Below, piece by piece: positions 53,206-64,000 of a DNA stretch of 64,000 nucleotides. Location of the stretch: contig NC_080074.1 of NCBI RefSeq assembly GCF_949987535.1, forward strand, positions 24,201,268-24,265,267, written 5' to 3'. How positions within the stretch are numbered: the first letter of the stretch is position 1; each line of letters opens with the position of its first letter. The notes below the pieces were generated by a model. The model had not been told where the DNA came from. It was given only the letters and a program-made list of their open reading frames with translations, and did no database searches. The DNA comes from Balaenoptera acutorostrata (lineage: Eukaryota; Chordata; Mammalia; Artiodactyla; Balaenopteridae). Both the position numbers and the translations under genes were made by a program.

Positions 53206-53471
53206 TCTTTCAACACTTTAAATTCATTATGCTGTTGCTTCTGGTTTACATTATTTTCATGAAGTCTGAGGTGTTTCTTATTATTCTTCTATACCTATTT
53301 GACTTTTTTCCTTTGACCACTTTTAAGGTTTTCTCTTTATCTCTGTTTTTCAACAATTCAATTGTAATGAATCTTGGGTTTTTTTCTTTTTCTTGCCTTC
53401 TGTTTCTTTTTTGGATCTGTAGATTTACAATTTTTGTCAAATTTTGAAATTTTCTGGCCATTATTTCTTTT

Positions 53472-53606
53472 TCTTTTTTTAAAATTTTATTTTATTTGGT
53501 CCTGCAGCATGGCACGTGGGATCTTAGCTCCCCAATCAGGGATCCAACCCATGTCCCCTTCATCCAGAGTGCGGAGTCTTAACCACTAGACTGCCAGAGA
53601 AGTCCC
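53472..53606 (-). mobile_element. CHR-2-like short SINE
   Basis: Reverse orientation: a T-rich tail, then 'gggatcttagctccccaatc' and the head 'ctgccagagaagtcccc'. The 14-bp direct repeat CCATTATTTCTTTT is at 53458-53471 and 53607-53620. Inserted into the ancient L1. Confidence 0.93.
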
Positions 53607-54989
53607 CCATTATTTCTTTTAAGTATATTTTCTGTTCTGCCCACACACCCTTTTCTTGGACTCTGATGATATGTATGTTAGACCACTTGATATTTTCTTT
53701 GAGGTTCTTCTTGGGTTTTTTTTAAGTTTTTTTTTCTTTATGTGCTTAATTTTGGGGTGGTTTCTATTATTACTTTTTCAAGTTTGTTGAATTTTTTATA
53801 GTGTCTAATTGCTATAAATCCTGTCCAGTAAAATTTTTATTTCATGTATTTTATTTTTTATTTCAAATTTCATTTGGTTCTTTTTTATACCTTCTATTTC
53901 TATCCTTGTTACATTATATTTTCCTTTGAATTTTTGAGCACACTGAGCATGTTTGACATCATTCTCTGCCAATTCTATCATCTCTGTCATGACGGATCTG
54001 TTTATATTGATTGATTTTTTTCCCCTGTTTATAGGACTCATTTTCCTGCTTCCTTGCATGTCTAGCTGCAATTTTAATTGAATGAATTTTATGAATTTTA
54101 CAAGGTTAAGTGTTGCTTTTTTTGCTCTTCCTTTAAAAATTGTTGGTGGCAGTGAAGTTACTTGTGGATCACTCTGATCTTTTTGAGACTTGATTTTAAG
54201 CTTTATTTATTTTAAGTGTAGGGTTACTTTAGTCCCACTAGTAAGTTGTGAGTGTTCTGAAGTCTCTACTGAAAGCCCCATGGATTCAATATAGTCTTTC
54301 CTCTGGCTTCTGGAAGCATAAAGAGTTCTAGCCCTGTGTGAGCTCTGGGAACGTTAGCTTATAAGTCCTCAGAGTTGTTCTTTCCTTGAAAATTATTCTT
54401 CGCTTGATTTCATGAAGTTTCACCTTACTTATGGCATTCAGCCATACTGAATACTTATTGGTATTCAGCCAAAGGCTCAAAGTGACTCCTATGTAGATTT
54501 CATAAGCTCTTTTGCTTATGGCTCCACTGTTTCTGATACTCTCCCCTGAAATTTTTAGCTCCCTCAGCCTTCCCAATGTACAGTCTCCATTTCCTCAACT
54601 CTGGGAGAGTGCAGGGCTTTATATGGGTTCTTCCTTTCTGCACATTGATCCAGAAATTGCCTCTGGGAAAAAAGCTAGGGCTATCATAGGGCTTACCTCT
54701 GTTTTTTTCCTTTATTTATCAAGGACCACAGTCTTCTGTTGCCTATGGTCCAATGTCCAAAAGCAGCTGTTTACATATTTTGTCCAGTTTTCTAGTTATT
54801 TATGGTGGAAGATGAGTCTGGATCCTGTTAGTCTCTCATGACCAGGAATAGAAGTTGTCCAATTTACTTTTTCAATGCTGTACAAAGCAATCAAATAAAA
54901 TATTTAGGGCACCAATCTATAGAAGAACTGTAGAGTGGAATTCCTTTGCTTTTCAATAATGAGAACCATAAATTGGAATTCTTTTGCTT

Positions 54990-55205
54990 TTCAATAATGA
55001 TAGCTAGTCATTATTGAGAATCTATCCATATGAGGCACAGTGCTAGATGTTTTATATGTCCTTTCTTATTCTGTTCCCATAATAGCCTTTAAAAAGAGTA
55101 TTATTATTCTCAGCTAACATGTGAGGAAATAGTGGTTGTAAGCATTAAGTACTAGAGTTAGGATTCAAACCTAACTGTAGGCTGTTTTATTGCTCCACTG
55201 TTTTG
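54990..55205 (+). repeat. MIR SINE fragment
   Basis: 'tcattattgagaatctatcc', 'gaggcacagtgctagatgtt' and 'ctcagctaacatgtgaggaa' match MIR order. Confidence 0.75.
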
Positions 55206-56494
55206 TTCCACTGTGTTTCTCTCCCCCATGTGACTTGAGTGGAAGGACAGGGTGGCCGTCCATGAGGGATTGTCAGAGAGGAAAGAAGATTTGAGGGTTA
55301 AAGGAGGAGCTAGAGATGAAAGCGTGGCCTGGCAAAACCACTATATGTGGGCAGCCTCTCCCCATGACTCACAGACTCCTCAGTTGCAGCCCTGTCCTAA
55401 TCTAAAATGGAATTTATTTTCCTCACTTTGAAACGTTCATTTTAGATTCATTTGCCCTAATTTTCACAGGTTCTGCACCATTCCTAACTTGCAGAAAGTT
55501 TGCCATTTTTCCTCCTGCCACTTGGAATCTTTGGTTTGTGAGGGCTGTGTCTGTTCTCTTATTAATTTCCTCTGACTTCTTGTCACTCGGCTATGCCCCT
55601 GCAGGTTTTCTCTTTGGGATTTTTCCATCTTTTTCTGCTGCTATTATGAAAGAGACTTTGGTCTCTGGGGTTCTTTCCATAGACTTTTAAGAATATTTTC
55701 GTGATCCCTATTATTAAAAAAATCTTTCCTCGATCAACTCCTGCCTAAGCATGAGCCAATTTCTTCCCTTGTATTTTTGGATATGTTCCTTGAGAATGGA
55801 ACTCAACCTGCCTTTTCTGCAAATGCAGACAATTGCAGCATCTCTCCCACCTGGATTCCTGAACTCATCACAGCACACAAATAGCACCCAGAGATCTGCC
55901 TGAAAATGTCTTACCACTCAAATCAAATAGGCTTTCATCAGCTCTGATTTTATTTAATTTAGCTTCTGATTTGGGGAAACATGGCCATTAAAATTCTTTA
56001 TCAGCTTCAGTTATCCTTATTGTCTTTTCTTTATTATGGCTCACGTGCTTCCCCAGCTAGACTTCATACAACTGGATATTACTTTACACCTTCTCCTCTC
56101 TGAGTAATGCTAAATTCAATTTTGAAATCAAGATCTTTCTTGTATCCAAACCTGTTACCTGTATGGTGCAACTAGTCCCAGAGCTTTTGATCTCACTTCT
56201 TATTAGGGTAAAATTTAAATTCGCAGTGGCAGATAGGTTGCATCATGCATGCTGGCTCTAATGACGAGTTTATAAGGACTCTGCGGACTTGTTAAACTTA
56301 AAGGGGGAAAATATGGCTATCAATTAGCAATGGATAAAATGTTAATGGGAGAGGAGAGTGGTGACACAGATGTCAAATGTTTGCCAACCCTGGAACATTT
56401 TCCTTCTCTGATGACAATGACTATAGGCTGACTAGCCAATAACAAATATAAGAAAAATAAAACCTCAAACTTTAGACCTGAAATGAATTTTGCA
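55206..56494. other. Non-coding DNA, nothing recognised
   Basis: Single-copy-looking DNA without a supported gene. The - strand ORF near 55714-55917 has no domain. Confidence 0.45.
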
Positions 56495-56725
56495 GTATAA
56501 TTAACCTTTAATGAGTGCTTATTCTAGGCCAGAAACTATGCTAAATTCTTTATATAATTCATATTGCTTAATCCTCATAGGCACTCTATGATGAATATAC
56601 TATTATTATCCAATTTAAAAGCAAGGAAGAATGACACTCCAAAAATTTGTGTAGCTAGTCCAAGGCCATATATATAGCTGATAAGTGGGGAAATGGGGCT
56701 CTGAACCCAGTTCTGTCTGATATGA
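56495..56725 (+). repeat. MIR SINE fragment
   Basis: 'taatgagtgcttattctagg', 'ttgcttaatcctcataggca' and 'gctgataagtggggaaatgg' give the MIR core. Confidence 0.8.
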
Positions 56726-56814
56726 GAACTGACCACTGATCAGAAACGTGTGACAAAAAAGTTTCACTTGAAGGTTTATGTGGCAGAGATAAACCCCTTT
56801 CATTTTCCTCCTTG

Positions 56815-57150
56815 ACTCATAGGAAGACTACATTTCCCAGTCTCCCTTGCAAATAGATGGGACCATATGATTGAGTTCTGGCCAGCAGAATGTGGGTAGA
56901 AGCGATACCTACAGGTTCCGAGCATATAAAGCTTCTCACACAGTCCCTCTTATTCTCTCTTTCTCTCTTCCTCTCCTGATCTGACATGATCTGGAAGACT
57001 ATGAAGCCCTAGGAATCATGGAGCCAAGAGAGGGAAGTACCTCAGCTCCCTGAATGCCTTGCTGATGCAGAACCCACTGCTGGACCACATAGGCCTGTGA
57101 TATGTGTGAGAAATAAACTTTTATTATGCAAATCAACTCATATTTGGGAG
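56815..57150 (+). repeat. Old LTR-like repeat, subfamily not assigned
   Basis: 'gactacatttcccagtctcc', 'gagttctggccagcagaatg' and 'gagaaataaacttttattat' follow the order of a common ancient ERVL/MaLR-type LTR, including an AATAAA near 57111. No flanking duplication was found. Confidence 0.5.
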
Positions 57151-58235
57151 ATGTTTGTTATAGGAGTTAGCCCACCCCGGGGAAGTTCACAACTCAGGTC
57201 TCCTAGTGTCCAGTCCGTGTTTCTCCCAATTCCCAGCACAATGAGTCAAATGTATTCTCCAAGACAGGCTCCTCAAGTTCTGATCATTTGATTTCCCATC
57301 AGTTTTGTATTTTTCACAGATGCACATGTCTGTTTCCTACATGTTGCTGCCATAATGAGATTATATTCTTCATCCATTTTCACTTATCTTGACCCTTAGG
57401 GAGGTCACCATTGTGGCAGCAGTGGGACCCATGTCCTCTAATAGATGCCTGCCATTTCATATTGACCTGAGTCTGGTTCTATCTCTCCTTGTCCTCTAAC
57501 TATCTCAACTAGAACTTATTTTCCCACCAAGTGTACTTCTTTCTTACACTAAATTTCAATTTTTTACACCTAAATAACCTTTTCATTCTGATTCTAGGCT
57601 GAGGATAAGGAACTCAGTATGTTCTCTGAAAATTGGAATTGGGATCCATATTTTGTAGGTTTTCTTTTTCCTGATGTATTGTTGCTTGTTTGGTTGTTTA
57701 TCTGATGTGAATCTTATGTTCCAGACTTGGTGGTATCCTTTAAAAGGAAAGGCACTGCTTAAAGAAGTTTTGTGTTATGCTTTGTCAAACACAAACACAT
57801 TTGTGCTTGTTAACATTCTGTAGTTATTTTGGTGTCTATCTGACGCTATCACATATGTTTAATACACGGTCATACTGTTTATGGAATCATTTGTTACAAT
57901 TACAGTAGGGGCTCATGTTCACAGCAGCAGGAAAGAACTTGTTGAACCAGCTCATTATGAACCAACTGCCCCTTTCTAAGTACAAATGGGCAGGATGGGC
58001 GTGTGCTGCCACACCACCTTGCTGTTAGGCTGTGTGTTGGACAGGGTTCAATTTTCAGCCTTCTCCATATCCCTGGGGCACATTTACACACCCCTACTGA
58101 GTTATCTCTGCTCAGAAATTCCATGCGATGGACTGTTGCCCATCAAACTGCCACAGAGGTGTCAAAGATTAGAACAGTAGAAAGAATTTGAACCAATAAT
58201 AATAACAACGATAATATAGATGCGTATGTGCTTAT
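57151..58235. other. Non-coding DNA, nothing recognised
   Basis: No supported gene. Overlapping short ORFs on both strands at 57900-58190 have no domain. Confidence 0.45.
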
Positions 58236-58239
58236 ATGC

Positions 58240-58276
<37 letters not shown>
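58236..58276. repeat. (TA)n microsatellite
   Basis: An alternating TA run of about 35 bases, entered through CATATACATATA steps. Confidence 0.95.
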
Positions 58277-58280
<4 letters not shown>

Positions 58281-59400
58281 TAGATTTCATTATATTTCAG
58301 CTTTCAGTATGAGACTAGATTCTGGATAATGCCATTCATGGAAATGCCACTCTTAATGCTTCCTAGAGAAAAGCAAAGTGCAAAGGAGCTACAGAGGAGA
58401 CAAGAAAAACACTGGTGGAGATAAAGCAAGTTTTCTTCTGACATTCGTGAGATAAAACTAAGGAGACACAGAACACTCCAGAAAAGGAATTATTCATCCA
58501 TGTCAGCATTTCCCAAAGTGTATTTTCTGGAATTCCGGTCTTTGGGAGGTTAATAGTTGTTAATATAAAACAAAGTGTTTTGTGTTCGAATGAGTTTCTT
58601 AAAACCTGGGTTAACCAAGTTAAATTGGTTTCTTCTTAGGTCTTTTAATATGGTGAGGAACACGTCAAGAGCAGAGGTGATACAAGGCTGGTTTTGCAGG
58701 AACGACTGGTCAGGGTCTTTAATTACAAGAACAGGTATATCAAAACAAAGAGTTCCATCATCACTGCCGTTAACAATGAGCAGTGGGAGGCAGGTCTTTG
58801 CAAAACAATTTGGCCTGGAAATTGGAAGGCCCAGCAAATCTAGTGGCTTTTGAAAGACAATTGATTTCATGTTTGTAATGTACAGACATAGGTGTTATGC
58901 CTAACTTTGAGGCTCTTTTGATGATAAATAACTACTCATGAAGCATACTGAAGTTATGAGGGAGAAATTTTAAATTCTAGATGACACTGACCTGATTTAT
59001 TTTAATTTGACTTCTCACATCCATGAAGATGGCAAGGAGGACATGGAACCCTGGTTTATCACTTTCCTTCTTAAATCAGGAAAAAGAGGTCACTCTTTAC
59101 AGTCACTCTTTTGCCAGACTCATATTTCTGGCTATATCCTTCTATCTTTCTATAGCCTTGTACCCACTCCTTTCTCTGGAATCTTCACCACCTTCCCCAT
59201 CAACTGTCCTCTCTTTGAATCCATCACTTTTCACTGTCTCCTTCCTTCTCTTCCACCTTCTATTACATTTAACTATCCCTCAGCTTTATCACAAATCTTC
59301 CCTAGTTACCTCATTCTCTTTAACACCTAATTTCCCAAAGAATAGACTGTTCTCTGCTTCCTTCACTTATTTATTTTGCCTCATTCCTTAATCGTTTGTA
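58277..59400. other. Non-coding DNA, nothing certain
   Basis: 58480-58560 ('catttcccaaagtgtatttt') may be the end of an old hAT-type repeat. 59130-59390 is pyrimidine-rich. Overlapping + strand ORFs near 59007-59391 are in two frames of that pyrimidine-rich tract. No gene. Confidence 0.4.
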
Positions 59401-59404
59401 ATAT

Positions 59405-60206
59405 AATTTTTATTTAAAAGATCTCTCCAAACAGAAAGTGTTTGCCAATCATATATCTAATACAGATTTAATATCCAAAACATATAAATAACTCCTAACA
59501 CTCAACAACAAGAAGACAAGCAGCACAATTTTAAAATGGGCAAAGGACTTAAATAGATATTTTCTAAAGAAAACATACAACTGGCTAATAAGCACATGAA
59601 AAGATGGGCAACATAATTAGTCATTAGGGAAATGCAAATAGATACCACAATGAGATATACCACTTCATACTTACCAGGACAGGTGTAATTAAAAAAAATC
59701 ACACACACACACAAAACAAAACGAGTATTGGCAATGATGTGGAAAAATCAGAATACTTGTACATTGCTGGTGGGGACATACAAGGTGCAGCCACTATGGA
59801 AAATAGTTTAGTGTCTTCCTTAAAAAGCTAAACATAGAAGTATCATATGATCCAGCAATTCCACTCTTAGATATAAGCCCAGAAGAATTGAAAACAGTGA
59901 CTTGAACAGATAGTTGTATGCTGATGTTCACTGCAACTTTATTCACGGTAGCCAAAATGTGGAAACAGCTCAAGTGTCTGTCAAAAGATTAATGGATAAC
60001 AAAACGTGGTATATACATACAATGGAATATTATTCATCCATAAAAAGAAAAAATTCTGACACATGCTACAACATGTATGAACCTTGAAAACATTATGCTA
60101 AATGAAATAAGCCAGACATAAAAAGACAAATATTGTACTATTCCACTTATATGAAATATCTAGACTAGGCAAATCCATAGAGACAGAAAGTAGATTAAAA
60201 GTTACC
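59405..60206 (+). mobile_element. Older L1 fragment (ORF2 end region)
   Basis: L1-like sequence on the + strand: 'aaaatgggcaaaggacttaa', 'gaaatgcaaatagataccac', 'cagccactatggaaaatagt', 'gtatatacatacaatggaat'. It is much more diverged than the L1 at 1-1717 and has no open frame. The younger L1 starts directly after it. Confidence 0.88.
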
Positions 60207-60211
60207 AGAGG

Positions 60212-62210
60212 AAGGGGACCTTCAAGATGGCAGAGGAGAAAGATGTGGAGATCACCTTCCTCCACACAAATACATCAAAAATACATCTACATGTGGAACA
60301 ACTCCTACAGAACACCTACTGAATGGTAGCAGAAGACCTCAGACTTCCCAAAAAGCAAGAAAATCCCCACGTACCTGGGTAGACCAAAAGAAAAAAGAAA
60401 AAACAGAGACAAAAGAATAGGGGTGGGACCTGCACCTCTGGGAGGGAGCTGTGAAGGAGGAAAAGTTTCCACACACTAGAAAGCCCCTTCACTGGTGGAG
60501 ACGGGTCGGGGGGAAGCTTCAGAGCCACGGAGGAGAGCACAGCAACAGGGGTGCAGAGGGCAGAGCGGAGAGATTCCCGCACAGAGGATCGGTGCTGACC
60601 AGCACTCACCAGCCCAAGAGGCTTGTCTGCTCACCCGCCGGGGCGGGCGGGGGCTGGGAGCTGAGGCTCGGGCTTCGGTCGGATCGCAGGGAGAGGACTG
60701 GGGTTGGCGGTGTGAACACAGCCTGAAGGGGTTAGCGCACCACAGCTAGCCGGGAGGGAGTCCGGGAAAAAGTCTGGACCTGCCTAAGAGCAAGAGACCA
60801 TTGTTTCAGTGTGTGCGAGGGGAGCGGATTACTTCCCTGTCTGCCCACAGAAGGCAGAGCACTGCCTAAATGAGCTTCAGAGACAGGCGTGAGCCACAGC
60901 TATCAGCTTGGAAACCAGAGATGGTCATGAAATGTTAATGCTGCTGCTACAGCCACCAAGAATCCTGTGTGCAAGAAAAGGTCACTATTGACACCCACTG
61001 CCCCGTCCTCTCCCCCCACCACCCCGGGAGCCTGTGCAGAGACAACTTCCCCGGGAGAAAACACGGCGTGCCTCAGGCTGTTGCAACGACATGTTGGCCT
61101 CTGCCGCCACAGGCTCGCCCCGCATTCCAATTATAACTACCGTACCCCTCCCGCACCCACCCTCCAGCATGAGTGAGCCAGAGCCCCCTAATCAGCCGCT
61201 GCTTTAACCCCATCCTGTCTGGGAGGGGAACAGATGCCTGAGGGCAACCTACATGCAGAGGTGGGGACAAAACCAAACCTGAACCCCAGGAGCCCTGAAC
61301 CCCTGTGTGAACAAAGAAGAGAAAGGGAAATTTCTCCCAGCAGCCTCAGGAGTAGTGGATTAAATCCCCACAATCAACTTGATGTTCCCTGCATCTGTGG
61401 AATACCTGACTAGACAACGAATCATCCCAAAATTGAGGCAGTGGGCTTTGGGAACAACTATAGACTTGGGGTTTGCTGTTTGCGACTGACTGGTTTCTTA
61501 TTTTTACGTTTATCTTAGTATAGTTTTTACCACTTGTTATCATTGGTGGATTTGTTTATTGGTTTGGTTGTTCTCTTTTTTAAAATTATTATTATTACTT
61601 TTTAATTTTTTATTTTAATAATTATTTTTTATTATTAATTTTAAAAATTTTATTTAAAAAGTTTTAATATATATATATTTTTTCTTTCTTTTCTTCTCCC
61701 TCTTCTTCTGAGCCGTGTGGCTGACAGGGTCTTTGTGCTTCGGCCTGGTGTCAGGCCTGAGCCTCTGAGGTGGGAGAGCCGAGTTCAGGACATTGGACCA
61801 CCAGAGACCTCCCTTCCCTGCATAATATCAATCGGTGAGAGCTCTCCCAGAGATCTCCATCTCAATGCTAAGACCCAGTTCCACCCAAAAGCCAGCAATC
61901 TCCGGCACTGGATGCCCCATGCCAAACAACTAGCAATACAAGAACAAAACCACACCCAATAGCAACGAGGCTGCCTAAAATCATACTAAGTTCACAGACA
62001 CCCCAAAACACACCACCCGATGTGACCCTGCTCACCAGAAAGACAGGATCCAGCCCCACCTACCAGAACACAGGCACCAGTCCCCTCTACCAGGAAGCCT
62101 ACACAACCCACTGAACCAACCTTACCCACTGGGGGCAGACACCAAAACAATGGGAACTACGAACTTGCAGCCTGCAAAAAGGAGACCCCAAACACAGTAA
62201 GTTAAGAAAA
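60212..62210 (+). promoter_or_regulatory. L1 5' UTR / internal promoter region
   Basis: CAAGATGGC at 60223-60231 is the YY1-type core that also sits near the start of human L1. 60430-61350 is GC- and CpG-rich, followed by an AT-rich low-complexity stretch at about 61560-61690. The arrangement is collinear with the 5' UTR of the older L1 at 29944-32087. ORFs here are incidental. Confidence 0.78.
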
Positions 62211-63100
62211 ATGAGAAGACAGAAAAATATGCAGCAGATGAAGGAGAAAGGTAAACACCCAACAGACCAAACAAATGAAGAGGAAATAGGCAGGCTACCT
62301 GAAAAAGAATTCAGAGTAATGATAGTAAAGATGATCCAAAATCTTGGAAATAGAATGGAGAAAATACAAGAAACGTTTAACAAGGACCTAGAAGAACTAT
62401 TGTCCAACAAACAATGATGAACAACACAATAAATGAAATTAAAAATTCTCTAGAAGGAATCAATAGCAGAATAACTGAGGCAGAAGAACGGCTAAGTGAT
62501 CTGGAAGATAAAATAGTGGAAAAAACTACCGCAGAGCAGAATAAGGAAAAAAGAATGAAAAGAATTGAGGACAGTCTCAGAGACATCTGGGATTACATTA
62601 AACGCAACAACATTCCAATTATATGGGTCCCAGAAGAAGAGAAAAAGAAAGGGTCTGAGAAAATATTTGAAGAGATTATAGTTGAAAACTTCCCTAACAT
62701 GGGAAAGGAAACAGTCAATCAAGTTCAGGAAGTGCATAAAGTTCCATATAGGATAAATCCAAGGAGAAACACTCCAAGACACATATTAATCAAACTATCA
62801 AAAATTAAATACAAAGAAAAAATATTGAAAGCAGCAAGGGAAAAGCAACAAACAACATACAAGGGAATCCCCATAAGGTTAACAGCTGATGTTTCAGCAG
62901 TAACTCTGCAAGGCAGAAGGGAGTGGCAGGACATATTTAAAGTGATGAAAGGGAAAAACGTACAACCAAGATTACTCTACCCAGCAAGGATCTCATTCAG
63001 ATTCAATGGAAAAATTAAAACCTCTACAAACAAGCAAAAGTTAAGAGAACTCAGCACAACAAAGCCAGCTCTAAAACAAATGCTAAAGGAACTTCTCTAG
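62211..63100 (+). pseudogene. L1 ORF1 (RNA-binding chaperone), one frameshift
   Basis: ORF1p is the trimeric RNA chaperone of the L1 particle. The frame starts at ATG 62211 (MRRQKN) and stays open for 68 residues to 62417. It then continues from 62414 in another frame for 228 residues, with the coiled coil (NSLEGINSRITEAEERLSDL), an RRM-like part, and a C-terminal domain with PRHILIKLSKIKYKEKILKA and PIRLTADVSA. The break near 62400-62410 looks like a single-base loss relative to the related copy at 29051. Otherwise well preserved. Confidence 0.92.
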
Positions 63101-63158
63101 GCAGGAAACACAAGAGAAGGAAAAGACCTACAATTACAAACCCAAAACAATTTAAAAA

Positions 63159-64000
63159 ATGGTAATAGGAACATACATGTCGATAATTACCTTAAATGTA
63201 AATGGATTAAATGCTCCCACCAAAAGATGTAGACTGGCTGAATGGATACAAAAACAAGACCCATATATATGCTGTCTACAAGAGACCCACTTCAGACCTA
63301 GGGACACACACAGATTGAAAGTGAGGGGATGGAAAAAGATATTCCATGCAAATGGAAATCAAAAGAAAGCTGGTGTAGCAATTCTCATATCAGGCAAAAT
63401 AGACTTTAAAATAAAGACTATTACAAGAGACAAAGAAGGACATTACATAATGATCAAGGGATCAATCCAAGAAGAAGATATAACAACTGTAAATATTTAT
63501 GCACCCGACATAGGAGCACCTCAATACATAAGGCAAATGCTAACACCCATAAAAGGGGATATCGACAGTAACACAATCATAGTAGGGTACTTTAACACCC
63601 CACTTTCACCCATGGACAGATCATCCAAAATGAAAATCAATAAGGAAACACAAGCTTTAAATGACACATTAAACAAAATGGACTTAATTGATATTTATAG
63701 GACATTGCATCAAAAAACAACAGAATACACTGTCTTCTCAGGTGCTCATGGAACATTCTCCAGGATAGATCATATCCTGGGTCACAAATCAAGCCTCGGA
63801 AAATTTAAGAAAACTGAAATCATATCAAGAATCTCTTCAGACCACAATGCTATGAGACTAGATATCAGTTACAGGAAAAAAACTGTAAAAAATACAAACA
63901 CATGGAAACTAAACAATATACTACTAAATAACCAAGAGATCACTGAAGAAATCAAAGAGGAAATCAAAAAATACCTAGAAACAAATGACAAGGAAAATGA
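63159..64000 (+). CDS. L1 ORF2, endonuclease domain (partial, open to window end)
   Basis: ORF2p nicks target DNA and reverse-transcribes L1 RNA. From ATG 63159 the frame is open without a stop for 280 codons to the window end, covering the whole apurinic-type endonuclease. Residues lining up with the known L1 active site are present: N13 (LNVNG), E42 (QETH), D204 (RIDH), D228 and H229 (SDHN). The exception is residue 144: the GDFN motif reads GYFN (TAC at 63588-63590), so a catalytic aspartate is tyrosine. The domain probably cannot nick normally. It sits 58 bp after ORF1, as in mammalian L1. Whether the reverse transcriptase is intact is outside the window. Confidence 0.93.
   Translation, partial: MVIGTYMSIITLNVNGLNAPTKRCRLAEWIQKQDPYICCLQETHFRPRDTHRLKVRGWKKIFHANGNQKKAGVAILISGKIDFKIKTITRDKEGHYIMIKGSIQEEDITTVNIYAPDIGAPQYIRQMLTPIKGDIDSNTIIVGYFNTPLSPMDRSSKMKINKETQALNDTLNKMDLIDIYRTLHQKTTEYTVFSGAHGTFSRIDHILGHKSSLGKFKKTEIISRISSDHNAMRLDISYRKKTVKNTNTWKLNNILLNNQEITEEIKEEIKKYLETNDKEN

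Larger units (their letters stand above)
49045..54860 (-). mobile_element. Ancient L1 (L1M-like), nearly complete but heavily decayed
   Basis: In reverse, the 3' UTR lies at 49045-49600, the ORF2 reverse transcriptase region at about 49620-51000 ('tccttgccttgttcccagtc' and 'gaattcaccagtgaattggg' in complement are L1 landmarks), and the endonuclease region at about 51000-52160. The ORF1-like region is at about 52450-54080 and a 5' UTR-like region continues to about 54860. Three later insertions interrupt it: a MaLR LTR (51546), a SINE unit (52591) and a short SINE (53472). No frame stays open for long. Confidence 0.72.
60212..64000 (+). mobile_element. Younger LINE-1, 5' part (runs off the window)
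   Basis: It begins with a GACCTTCAAGATGGCAGAGG-type 5' end and holds a 5' UTR of about 2 kb, ORF1 (62211-63100), a short inter-ORF gap and the start of ORF2 (63159 onward). The target duplication cannot be checked because the 3' end is missing. It is the least decayed L1 here, although ORF1 has a frameshift. Confidence 0.95.

Noticed and set aside
60451..61176. GC-rich open frames on both strands with G/R/P-rich proteins
   Set aside because: They are frames of the L1 5' UTR, with matching counterparts in the older L1 copy.

Overview
This window looks like ordinary nuclear DNA of a cetartiodactyl mammal, most likely a cetacean. The main clue is a set of tRNA-derived SINEs with the CHR-type head (GGGCTTCCCTGGTGGC or GGACTTCCCTGGTGGT) and AAATAAAT-type tails. 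CHR SINEs are known from whales, hippopotamus and ruminants, and I see none of the Bov-B or Bov-tA repeats expected in a ruminant. I found no functional host protein-coding gene, no tRNA or rRNA gene and no CRISPR. It reads as an intergenic or long intronic stretch made largely of nested retrotransposons and DNA transposons of different ages.

Layout. 1-1717 is the 3' end of a LINE-1 on the + strand. About 3.1-9.6 kb holds old MaLR-type LTRs, MIRs and single-copy DNA. 9.6-17.5 kb has a composite microsatellite, three CHR SINEs (11431, 12679, 15221) and a retrocopy at 15729-17420 bounded by 15-bp direct repeats. 17.5-22.6 kb is mostly MIRs and single-copy DNA, including a repeat-free block near 20.7-21.6 kb. 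22.6-24.8 kb is ancient L1. 24813-32087 is a full-length but decayed L1 on the - strand with 11-bp flanking repeats. 32-43.5 kb mixes SINEs, short L1 tails, MIRs, an MLT1 LTR and single-copy DNA. 43787-46769 is an end-to-end hAT DNA transposon (MER1/Charlie3-like) with an 8-bp target duplication and a transposase carrying one nonsense and one frameshift mutation. About 49.0-54.9 kb is an ancient L1 interrupted by a MaLR LTR and two SINE insertions. 59.4-60.2 kb is an older L1 fragment. 60212-64000 is the 5' half of a younger L1 on the + strand that runs off the window.

How the parts relate. The L1 machinery (ORF1p plus the ORF2p endonuclease/reverse transcriptase) is the known source of the SINE copies and processed retrocopies, and the target-site duplications here fit that. 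Two SINE insertions seem to have carried extra downstream DNA with them (52591-53205 and 15221-15620). One retrocopy seems to join an L1 tail to another transcript's 3' UTR (15729-17420). I found no undescribed multi-gene system. The observations most worth checking are these retrotransposition products and the catalytic-site losses in the otherwise well-preserved L1 endonuclease and hAT transposase.
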